A DNA stretch of 64,000 nucleotides from Pseudomonas brassicacearum (GTDB lineage: Bacteria; Pseudomonadota; Gammaproteobacteria; Pseudomonadales; Pseudomonadaceae): assembly GCF_003732265.1 (NCBI RefSeq), contig NZ_MOBK01000017.1:53681-117680 (forward strand), written 5' to 3'. Below the pieces are notes generated by a model. The model was not told where the DNA came from, made no database searches, and was given only the letters and a program-made list of their open reading frames with translations. Every line of letters begins with the position of its first letter. The stretch's first letter is position 1. Shown here piece after piece: positions 19,675-28,958 of this stretch. A program made the translations under genes and the position numbers.

Positions 19675-20433
19675 TCAGACGAAGACAATTTCATAGGGCA
19701 AGCGCATGCGGTCCAGGATCACCCGGGGCAGCAGCGGTGCAATGCCCAAGGCGGGTTCGCCGTCGAGCTGGCTGGCGTAGGCGTGGGTGGCGTGGCTTTT
19801 GCGCGCGACGGTCCAGGTGTCGAGGCGTACTTTGCGGGCGCGGTGCCAAGGCATCAGCCCCTGATCGCGTGCCGGCCAATGCCAGGCCCATATCGGCAGT
19901 TCATGGAATGTCGCACCGACCATGCTCGCCGCCGCGGCGCTGGCACGGCCGACGGCGTCGTGGTCGGGCGTGCCGTCTTCGCGCCAGGTGCTGAACACCA
20001 CGTCGCCGGGACGCAGGTAGCGAGCGATGAACCGGGTCAGTTGCGTCTCGTATTCAGCCAGGATGAAATCGGTGAAGCCACCGCGAATCCATTTCAGGCT
20101 GTGCATCGGCAAGCCGAGCCGACGCAAGGCTTCGACGCTTTCCTGGCCGCGAAACACGCTCAGGCGTTTCTCGGACCATTGCTGCGAACCCGGTTGAGTG
20201 GCACTGCCATCAGTGACCGAGATCAACTGCAGGGGATGACCGAGGGTCGAGAGCAACTGCAGCAGGCCGCCACAGGTCACCACTTCATCGCCGGGATGCG
20301 GCGCGATCACCACGGCGCGTGCGCCGGCGGGGACCAGGGACTGGGTGTTGATGACGGGGATGTTGTCCAGTTGCAGCGCGCTGTTCCAGATTTGTGCTGG
20401 CTGGCTGCTGTCGATGATGGAGACGGATTTCAT
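19675..20433 (-). CDS. PIG-L/LmbE-family deacetylase homologue, catalytic Asp replaced (PHPGDE)
   Basis: A 252-residue PIG-L/LmbE-fold protein, paralogue of the gene at 21813-22571: same length and colinear motifs (SLVPAGARAVVIAP, VTDGSATQPGS, LSVF..QESVEALRRLGLP, LKWIRGGF, VVFSTWREDG, DHDAVGRAS). The family's zinc site is normally PHPDDE. Here it reads PHPGDE: His46 and Asp49 remain as metal ligands, but the residue that acts as general base in characterised members (Asp15 of MshB) is Gly48. It may therefore be inactive as a deacetylase, or have a changed mechanism or partner role. ATG 20433 aligns with the paralogue's start and has AAGGA upstream. It lies 128 bases after the GT2 gene, so it may have its own promoter. 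Confidence 0.88.
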   Translation of the reverse strand: MKSVSIIDSSQPAQIWNSALQLDNIPVINTQSLVPAGARAVVIAPHPGDEVVTCGGLLQLLSTLGHPLQLISVTDGSATQPGSQQWSEKRLSVFRGQESVEALRRLGLPMHSLKWIRGGFTDFILAEYETQLTRFIARYLRPGDVVFSTWREDGTPDHDAVGRASAAAASMVGATFHELPIWAWHWPARDQGLMPWHRARKVRLDTWTVARKSHATHAYASQLDGEPALGIAPLLPRVILDRMRLPYEIVFV

Positions 20434-20560
20434 CGGGGCTACGTCCTTGTTCTGTTTGATAGCAATGTGCGACTTCTCCGTACCCTGGATTGTCGCGTGT
20501 TGAGTATTGCTCAAGTAATCCTATTCGTCGCGCAACGGTTCCACCCAAGCCGGTTTTTTT

Positions 20561-21220
20561 TTAGTCGATGTGTGCCAGATCGTGTAAATAATCGCCGAAA
20601 CCACCACGCGCACGGCTGTCCAGGCGGGCGCTGGTGAGCACTTGCGGGCGATGGCTCCAGGCAATGTTCGCGCCGCAGCGTTCCAGTTGTCGCACCAGTT
20701 GTACATCTTCATGGCAGGCCAGCGGTTCGAACCCACCGGCGCGCCGATAGGCCTCGGCACTGATGCCCAGGTTGGCGCCGTGGATGTGCCGATGGCCGTC
20801 GCGGGCCTGGTAATGCTGGTGATAGCGAATCTGTGCCGACTCATCGAAAGACTCATGCCACGCATCCACCGTGACCGTGCCGCACACCGCGTCCGCATCC
20901 AGGGACAACTGCGCCACCAGCCAATCCTGCGCCACCCGACTGTCGGCGTCGGAGCAGGAAATCCAGCGCACCCCCAATGCCAGCAGAAAACTCGCCCCGA
21001 CCGCGCGCGCCTGGCCGACGTTACGGGCTTCGATGCTCAGGCTATGGACCGGGTAGCGCTGGACAATCTCGCCTGATCGATCGGTGCAACTGTCGAGCAC
21101 CACCAGCACCGCAACGCTTTCGCCGCGCAGCAACTCATGTTGCGACGCGCACAGGGCGGCTTGCAGGCAGTCGGCGAGCAGGTCTTCTTCGTTATGCGCA
21201 GGGATCAGAATGCCAATCAT
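20561..21220 (-). CDS. GT2-family glycosyltransferase
   Basis: A 219-residue soluble GT-A glycosyltransferase: IGILIPAHNEEDLLADCL at the N-terminus, the first Asp in VVLDSCTDRSGEI, the DxD-equivalent CSDADSRV near residue 94, GANLGISAEAYRRAGGF, and the acceptor-side HEDVQLVRQLE. There are no membrane helices, unlike polymerising synthases such as NodC, so it probably adds a single sugar. Its ATG overlaps the stop of the methyltransferase gene (ATGA, 21220-21217). A nine-base T run (A run on the coding strand) spans its stop. Donor and acceptor unknown; the neighbours (PIG-L deacetylases, NodS-like methyltransferase) suggest an amino-sugar-containing product. Confidence 0.9.
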   Translation of the reverse strand: MIGILIPAHNEEDLLADCLQAALCASQHELLRGESVAVLVVLDSCTDRSGEIVQRYPVHSLSIEARNVGQARAVGASFLLALGVRWISCSDADSRVAQDWLVAQLSLDADAVCGTVTVDAWHESFDESAQIRYHQHYQARDGHRHIHGANLGISAEAYRRAGGFEPLACHEDVQLVRQLERCGANIAWSHRPQVLTSARLDSRARGGFGDYLHDLAHID

Positions 21221-21816
21221 CGCAAGCCCTCAAGTGTCGCCACGGAGCGCGGTTCGCGGCTCCAGAGCTCCAGCAGGAAATCCGCTTCCTGATGCAGGAC
21301 CAGACGCGCCAGCGACAGGTGTTCGTGGAGCAAGTCGTGCACCTGCCGCGCGTTCAACGGGCAGCCGTCGATGGGTGGACGCCAGTGGCAGGCCAGCAGT
21401 TGGCCGTCGGCGGTGAGTGACTGTTCGGCCCGTTGGACCAGGCGCTTGAAGTCCTCGGCATCGAGGTAGTAACCGATTTCGCTGAGCACGATCAGGTCGA
21501 ATTTTTCTTCCGGCCAATCGGCAGGCAAGCGCGCGTGGCGCACTTCGGCATGGTCAAACGGGCCGAGGCGGGTGCGCGCCAGCGCAGCGGCTGCGGCAGC
21601 AGTGTCGCAGCACAGCAGGCGGTCGCAACGGCTGGCCAGTTCAAAGCTCAGTTCGCCATTGGCGCAGCCGGGCTCAAAGATCGCGCGGTAATGCGGACGC
21701 GACAGGGCGGCGAGGGTGATGGCGCGTTTGCGCTGCTCGTACCAGCGCTGACGAAACGCCCACGGATCATCGTTGCCGGCAAACAAACCGTCGAAATAAC
21801 GATCGTCGACACTCAT
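21217..21816 (-). CDS. NodS-like SAM-dependent methyltransferase
   Basis: A 199-residue class I methyltransferase. It has the opening DRYFDGLFAGNDDPWAFR typical of NodS-like proteins (PF05401), motif I FEPGCANGELSFELA, the acidic ribose-binding end LLCCDTA, and FDLIVLSEIGYYLDAEDF for motif IV and after. NodS in rhizobia N-methylates the deacetylated amino sugar of Nod factor; the pairing here with PIG-L deacetylases and a GT2 is parallel, but this is inference. Both ends overlap neighbours by 4 bases (ATGA with the PIG-L stop at 21813-21816, ATGA with GT2 at 21217-21220), so the three are one translational unit. Confidence 0.9.
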   Translation of the reverse strand: MSVDDRYFDGLFAGNDDPWAFRQRWYEQRKRAITLAALSRPHYRAIFEPGCANGELSFELASRCDRLLCCDTAAAAAALARTRLGPFDHAEVRHARLPADWPEEKFDLIVLSEIGYYLDAEDFKRLVQRAEQSLTADGQLLACHWRPPIDGCPLNARQVHDLLHEHLSLARLVLHQEADFLLELWSREPRSVATLEGLR

Positions 21817-22571
21817 AGAAACACCACCTCGAACGGCTGCAACAGGCGGTCCAGCACATAGGGCGCCAGCACGGGTGGCAAGCCGATGTGCGGATCACCT
21901 TCCAACTGGCTGGCGAAGGCGTGAATCGCATGGCGTTTGCGCGCAATCAGCGGCGGCGTCAGGAGGATTTTGCGTGCCCGGTGCCATGGCACGAACGCGT
22001 CTTCCGGGGTTGCCCAGTGCCAGGTCCACACGGGCAATTCATGCAGGGTCGCGCCGACGCGCCCGGCGGCGGTGGCACTGGCTCGCCCCACGGCTTCATG
22101 ATCGCAATGGCCGTCTTCGCGCCACGTCGTGAACACCACATCGTTGGGGCGCAGATGCTGTTTGATGAACTCGCTCAACTCGGTTTCGCGCGCGGCCACC
22201 TGACTGTCGCTGAAACCGCCGCGCAGCCATTTCAACTGGTGCAGCGGCAAACCGAGACGGCGCAGCGCTTCAGCCGATTCCTGCGGGCGCACGGCGCTCA
22301 GGCGCTCCACGGGCCAGCGCGTGGAACCGGGATGACTGGCGCTGCCATCGGTGACCGAAATCAGTTGCAGCGCCCGACCCGCCGCCGCAAGCACTTGCAG
22401 GAAACCGCCGCAGCCCAGCACTTCGTCATCCGGGTGCGGGGCGATGATCACCGCGCGGGCGCCTTCGGGCACCAGGCTGAGGATGTCGATCGCCGGCAAT
22501 TGCGCCAGATGACGGGAGGTTTGCCACAGGTGCAGGGGAGTGCCCTGGCCGACGATGGGATTGGTTTTCAT
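21813..22571 (-). CDS. PIG-L/LmbE-family deacetylase with intact zinc site
   Basis: A 252-residue predicted zinc N-deacetylase. The catalytic motif PHPDDE is intact (His46, Asp48 general base, Asp49), and the third metal ligand region is DHEAVGRAS. Known family members remove N-acetyl groups from GlcNAc-type substrates (GlcNAc-PI, GlcNAc-inositol, lincosamide and glycopeptide precursors). The start is the ATG at 22571, which overlaps the stop of the acyl-CoA-dehydrogenase-like gene as ATGA (22571-22568); longer in-frame starts lie inside that gene. It overlaps the methyltransferase downstream in the same way. It is the active-looking member of a paralogous pair in this locus. Confidence 0.92.
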   Translation of the reverse strand: MKTNPIVGQGTPLHLWQTSRHLAQLPAIDILSLVPEGARAVIIAPHPDDEVLGCGGFLQVLAAAGRALQLISVTDGSASHPGSTRWPVERLSAVRPQESAEALRRLGLPLHQLKWLRGGFSDSQVAARETELSEFIKQHLRPNDVVFTTWREDGHCDHEAVGRASATAAGRVGATLHELPVWTWHWATPEDAFVPWHRARKILLTPPLIARKRHAIHAFASQLEGDPHIGLPPVLAPYVLDRLLQPFEVVFL

Positions 22572-23557
22572 AACGTCCATGTCCCGTTGAGGGCCTGTTT
22601 GCCCAGCGCGGCGAGGTCCCGCTCGGCATGGCTTTGTCTGAGGAAAACCGGCAGGTCGGCAATCAGCCGGGCGAACTGCCGGTCCTTGCAATAAGGCCCG
22701 GCGCCGAGGGCGTGGCCGACGTGGAGGATCACCTGTTCCGCGGCCTGTTCGACCACCGCCCGGGCACGACGAGCCAGTAACTCGGCATTATCCAGCGGCG
22801 AGGCATCGATGCTATAGGCGCTGGCGCGCAACACCTGTGCGGCGGCGAAAAGAGCGCTGTCGACCGCACCGAGGTGGGCGAGGGCGTGGGGTTCTTCGCG
22901 TTGCGCGCAGTGCGTGCGCAGGCGTTCGGCGAGGCTGTGTGCGGCACCGTACCAGCAGGCCGCAATGCCGATTCCGCCTTGCCAGAAACCCGGCCGTTGC
23001 AAGTAATCGCCGGGCTGGCCAATGAGGTGAGCTTCAGCGCTATCGAACAGTACTTCAACGCTGCCGGTGGCGCCCATGCCGACGGCTTGCCAGCCTCGAT
23101 CCGTCACGCGGGTGCCGGGTTGATCCAGTGCCACCGCGACCAGTTGCTGACAGTCGTTTTGATCCCACGCGGTGAGCAGGGCATGGCTCAATACCGCCGC
23201 GCCCGAACACCAGGCTTTGCGCCCGTCCAGCCTCACGTTCAAACCTTGTCGACTGACCCGCACCCGTGCATTCGGCGGTTCGGCGGCCCACATGCCCCAG
23301 GTGCTGCCGGGCGTGGGCTCGCCACCGAGTTGCGCGATGATTGCCAGCGCATCGGTGTGGCCTTCGTACAGTTTGCACAACCCCAGATCATGCCCGCCGA
23401 CCTCGGCCAAACGCTGAAAGCGCTCCAGCGTCCGGCCACTGCCCGGCAGTGGAAGCTGATCCAGTCCAGCTTCCACCAGCGTCCGCAGGCACTGACCTAA
23501 CGCCTGAGTGTCAGCGTAATTCGCGGGTCGCCGAGCCAGAAACGCCTGAAGGTCCAT
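22568..23557 (-). CDS. Acyl-CoA-dehydrogenase-like flavoprotein (short, divergent)
   Basis: A 329-residue protein of the acyl-CoA dehydrogenase superfamily; typical members have ~380. An N-terminal helical part (LRTLVEAGLDQLPLP) is followed by the beta-domain (WGMWAAEPPNARVRV, LDGRKAWCSGA, WQAVGMGATGSVEVLFD) and the C-terminal helical bundle ending RQSHAERDLAALGK. I do not see the usual catalytic glutamate region, so it may act as a flavin oxidase/monooxygenase-type member rather than a beta-oxidation enzyme. ATG 23557 starts one base after the glgX stop and uses the glgX tail GAGGAAGAAG as RBS, so it is tightly coupled to glgX. The substrate is presumably linked to the PIG-L/GT2/methyltransferase genes downstream. 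Confidence 0.85.
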   Translation of the reverse strand: MDLQAFLARRPANYADTQALGQCLRTLVEAGLDQLPLPGSGRTLERFQRLAEVGGHDLGLCKLYEGHTDALAIIAQLGGEPTPGSTWGMWAAEPPNARVRVSRQGLNVRLDGRKAWCSGAAVLSHALLTAWDQNDCQQLVAVALDQPGTRVTDRGWQAVGMGATGSVEVLFDSAEAHLIGQPGDYLQRPGFWQGGIGIAACWYGAAHSLAERLRTHCAQREEPHALAHLGAVDSALFAAAQVLRASAYSIDASPLDNAELLARRARAVVEQAAEQVILHVGHALGAGPYCKDRQFARLIADLPVFLRQSHAERDLAALGKQALNGTWTL

Positions 23558-23558
23558 T

Positions 23559-25718
<2,160 letters not shown>

Positions 25719-25752
25719 AAGTGCTCCTGCAACAAAGAATCGGGTGTTTTTC

Positions 25753-25791
25753 GAGGGCGAACGCGCCCTCAGTGGCGAGCGAGCTCGCCAC
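25753..25791 (-). other. Tandem stem-loops between DUF2934 gene and glgX
   Basis: Two adjacent perfect hairpins lie in the 103-base gap: GAGGGCG-AACG-CGCCCTC (25753-25770) and GTGGCGAG-CGAG-CTCGCCAC (25772-25791). Neither is followed by a T run on either strand, so they look like mRNA processing or stabilising stems in the glgX 5' region rather than a terminator. Confidence 0.5.
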
Positions 25792-25821
25792 GTTTACGAT
25801 CAGGACAATTCGGTTGGCGCG

Positions 25822-26154
25822 TCAGGTGATCGGTGGTTTCTTCGCCACGCGAGGTTTTTTCTCGACGGCTTTTTCACCCGGCGGGATCACTTTCGACGCC
25901 GCAGCGGGTTTGGCCTTGGCCTTCGGTTTGGCGGCGCTGGCTTTACTGTCCAGTGCGCCATTGACCTTGGCTGCCGCAGGCTTGGCAGCGATTTTGCTGC
26001 CACTGGCCTTCGGTGATTTTTTCGGTGCCAGGGCTTCCGCTTCGGCCAGCTTGCGCGCCATCTCCCAGTGGCGAGCGTCCTGACCCTCGGGTTTCCCTTC
26101 CGATTCCCAGATCTGATAGGCAAATTCGCGAACGCGTTTATCGTCGGTACTCAT
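25822..26154 (-). CDS. DUF2934 protein with a lysine/alanine-rich histone-like tail
   Basis: A 110-residue protein. Residues ~1-40 form a DUF2934 domain (VREFAYQIWESEGKPEGQD, HWEMARKLAEAEA). The remainder is a low-complexity, strongly basic tail of Lys, Ala and Pro (KAKAKPAAASK, EKKPRVAKKPP) resembling AlgP/H1-like tails. There is no signal or membrane segment. ATG 26154 follows AGGAGCATT; the gene lies 26 bases after treY. A DUF2934 gene between glgX and treY is, from memory, also present in the P. aeruginosa cluster (PA2161 position), so the association is conserved. Function unknown; nucleic-acid or polyanion binding by the tail is a reasonable guess only. Confidence 0.88.
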   Translation of the reverse strand: MSTDDKRVREFAYQIWESEGKPEGQDARHWEMARKLAEAEALAPKKSPKASGSKIAAKPAAAKVNGALDSKASAAKPKAKAKPAAASKVIPPGEKAVEKKPRVAKKPPIT

Positions 26155-26180
26155 CGCAATGCTCCTGAACTGAACTGAAC

Positions 26181-28958
26181 TCAAGCTTGTGTAAAGAGTT
26201 GGATAAAGAGATTGACCGGGACAACCCCCAGCGCGGCGCTGATGTTCAGCTCCCTGTTTTTTGTGACTGCGACGCTGGAAAAAAGTCCCTTCAGATTTTC
26301 ATCCGAGGAGGCGAACGGTAATTTGACCCGTGTATCGCCCCACAGCGGCGCATCAATCTGTGGTTGGGCACTGTTTTTCAGCAGCTCGGCGCAACGTATC
26401 GGGACGATCACGATGGCGCGTTTTCCCTCCAGTACGCGGGCAAATGCCAGCACCCGATGCGCTTGGCTGCCGATCACTTCCAGGGCTTGATAGCGCCCTC
26501 GGGAAAACAGTTCGGCATGCTCTGCGCGCAGGTTCAGCACCTCGGCGATTAGCGTCTGCTTGATGCGCCCGTCACGCCAGTTCGACAACAGTTCGGGCAC
26601 CTGCGGTGTCGCTTGAAGGGCTCGTTCACGACTGGCGTAATCCACCGGCCGGCGGTTGTCCGGATCCACCAGGCTGAAATCCCAGAAGTCGTTGCCCTGA
26701 TAGAGGTCCGGCACCCCCGGCACGGTCATGCGCAGCAAGGTTTGCGCCAAGCTGTTGATGGCGCCGGAAGGGGCGATGGCCTGCACCGCTTTGCCGAGGG
26801 CGGCGCGTAACAGTTCACCTTCGGGGGCCAGAAACAGCCGCTCGATAAACCCCTGCATCGCTTGTTCATACGGATCGTTCGGCGCGCTCCAGCTGCTTTG
26901 CAGTTTGGCTTCGCGCAGGGCTTTTTGTTGCCACTGCCAGAGGCGCTTGGCGTAGTCCGACAGCGCCGGTTGATCGTCAATGTGCAAGGTCAACGGCCAA
27001 CTGCCGAGTACCGCCTGATAAAGGATCAACTCATCGCCCGCCGACGGCATGTGGTCATCGTCGCGCAGTGGTCGGGCGAGCGTGCGCCAGAGCGGGACTT
27101 GCTCGGCGTACCAGGCGCTGCGTTCGCTCAACACCGCCAGGCGTGCGCGGGTGTCTTCGCCGCGTTTGTGGTCGTGGGTGGCGGTGGCCAGCAGGTTGTC
27201 CGGGAACTCAGCCAGACGCTGGGCGCAGACTGCATGGAAATCCGCCACCGGAGCGCTGAACTGTTCGGTGCTGAACCCCACGTCATTGCGCGAGAGCAAC
27301 ACAGCGGAACGATAGAACGCGGTGTCTTCGACCGCTTTGGCGGCGGCCGGCGACGTCAGTTGCTGAAAGCGTACGCAGGCATGCTTGAGGATCTTGCGCT
27401 GGCGACCCACCGCACGCTTGCGCCACGGCTCACCGCCGAGCCAGCCCGCCAGGCAATCGAGCACCGGCCAATCGGCTTCGCTGAGGGTTTGCCGCGCACC
27501 GTCCATGGCCCGTTGGAAAAACACATCGTCTTCAGCGGAGCGGCCACGGGGGCTGATGTAGGTGCGGTACACCGGGAAGTGCACGATCAATTCCTGCAAC
27601 GCCCGGCGGATCGCACCGAGGGTCAGGTCGCGGGTCATCAGGTCGTCACGGGCCACTTGCAACAAGGCCTGGGCAACGCTTTCGAAATCACCGGCCAGCG
27701 AGCCATTGAGGATCTGCTGCCGCGCCAACTGCGCTTCCTGCTGGAAGTCGGCCGGCCGTTCGCTGAAGCGCTGCCAGAGTTCGCCGAGGGTGTGTGCGCC
27801 TTGCGGATCATGTTGCAGCAGCGACAGCTGGTTCATGAATTCGTAACCGGTGGTGCCGTCCACCGACCAGTCGCGGTGCAGGGTTTCGCCTTCGCCGAGG
27901 ATCTTCTCGACGTAGATCGGCAAGTGCCGTCCCGGTGACAGGCTATCGACGCGGCGTCGCAGTTTGCGGCAGTAGCCACGGGGATCGGCGAGGCCGTCGA
28001 TGTGGTCGATGCGCAGACCGTCCACCAGTCCTTCAGCCACCAGTTCGAAGATTTTCGCGTGGGTGGCTTCGAATACGGCGGGGCGTTCGACGCGCAAACC
28101 ACCCAGTTCATTGATATCGAAAAAACGCCGCCAGTTGATGTCATCCGCGGCTGTGCGCCAACTGGCGAGCCGATAGCTTTGGCGTTCGAGCAGGTTGTGC
28201 AGGCGCTGGAATCCCTCGGGCGTCAGCGAGTCGTAGGCGCCCAGGTGTTGTTCAATCGACTTGAGTCGCGCCGGATCGCTGGCGAGTTCGCGCAATTCGG
28301 CTTTCAGCGGCACCGCCAGACTGTGTGCGTCGGTCTGGTAACTCAAGGTGGTGAAGCGCTCCGCCAGCGACTTCAGCGGTTCGACCTCGGTGGGCAGCAG
28401 CTCGCCATAGTTCATCGGGCAGATCGGGAAGCGGTGATCGTAATGCTGCACATAGAAGCTGCCGTCCTGCGCATCGAAGCGCAAGGGCAGGGTGCCGTCC
28501 TGCAAGGCGACGCCGTAGTCGCTGCCAAGGAACGGCAGCAACAGCTGACCTTCCATCAACGGGTCCGGCGAGTGCCATTGAATATCAAAAAACTCGCCGA
28601 ACGGACTCAGGCGTCCCCATTCCAGCAAGTCCAGCCACCACGGGTTATCCGCGCCACCGACGGCCATGTGGTTGGAGACGATGTCGAGGATCAGCCCCAT
28701 CCGCTGTTCGCGCAGGGCGCTGACCAGACGTCGCAGTGCGGCTTCGCCTCCCAGCTCAGGATTGACGGTGGTCGGGTCCACCACGTCGTAGCCATGCATC
28801 GAGCCGGCGCGGGCGGCCAGCAGCGGCGAGGCATAAACGTGGCTGATGCCTAATCGGGCGAAGTACGGCACCAGCGGCACTGCTTGATCGAGGGTAAAGC
28901 CTTTATGAAATTGCAGCCGCAGGGTCGCCCGCAATGGCTGGATAATCGACGCCGTCAT
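26181..28958 (-). CDS. treY: TreY, malto-oligosyltrehalose synthase
   Basis: Converts the reducing-end glucose of malto-oligosaccharides to a trehalose unit (GH13_26). The 925 residues are within the family's upper range. Motifs: ATLRLQFHKGFTLDQA at the start, HVYASPLLAARAGSMHGYD, DIVSNHMAV, the nucleophile Asp in GLRIDHIDGLADP, the acid Glu in YVEKILGEGE, and Asp in ATATHDHKRGEDTRAR, then the C-terminal VPGVPDLYQGNDFWDFSLVDPDNRR. The start overlaps the malQ stop as ATGA (28958-28955). It works with TreZ, encoded two genes upstream, to release free trehalose. Confidence 0.96.
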   Translation of the reverse strand: MTASIIQPLRATLRLQFHKGFTLDQAVPLVPYFARLGISHVYASPLLAARAGSMHGYDVVDPTTVNPELGGEAALRRLVSALREQRMGLILDIVSNHMAVGGADNPWWLDLLEWGRLSPFGEFFDIQWHSPDPLMEGQLLLPFLGSDYGVALQDGTLPLRFDAQDGSFYVQHYDHRFPICPMNYGELLPTEVEPLKSLAERFTTLSYQTDAHSLAVPLKAELRELASDPARLKSIEQHLGAYDSLTPEGFQRLHNLLERQSYRLASWRTAADDINWRRFFDINELGGLRVERPAVFEATHAKIFELVAEGLVDGLRIDHIDGLADPRGYCRKLRRRVDSLSPGRHLPIYVEKILGEGETLHRDWSVDGTTGYEFMNQLSLLQHDPQGAHTLGELWQRFSERPADFQQEAQLARQQILNGSLAGDFESVAQALLQVARDDLMTRDLTLGAIRRALQELIVHFPVYRTYISPRGRSAEDDVFFQRAMDGARQTLSEADWPVLDCLAGWLGGEPWRKRAVGRQRKILKHACVRFQQLTSPAAAKAVEDTAFYRSAVLLSRNDVGFSTEQFSAPVADFHAVCAQRLAEFPDNLLATATHDHKRGEDTRARLAVLSERSAWYAEQVPLWRTLARPLRDDDHMPSAGDELILYQAVLGSWPLTLHIDDQPALSDYAKRLWQWQQKALREAKLQSSWSAPNDPYEQAMQGFIERLFLAPEGELLRAALGKAVQAIAPSGAINSLAQTLLRMTVPGVPDLYQGNDFWDFSLVDPDNRRPVDYASRERALQATPQVPELLSNWRDGRIKQTLIAEVLNLRAEHAELFSRGRYQALEVIGSQAHRVLAFARVLEGKRAIVIVPIRCAELLKNSAQPQIDAPLWGDTRVKLPFASSDENLKGLFSSVAVTKNRELNISAALGVVPVNLFIQLFTQA

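Noticed and set aside
20521..20600. Frameshift at the nine-base T run at the end of the GT2 gene
   Set aside because: The stop lies at the edge of the run and the protein already has all expected GT2 motifs; no homologous extension was recognised in the other frame.
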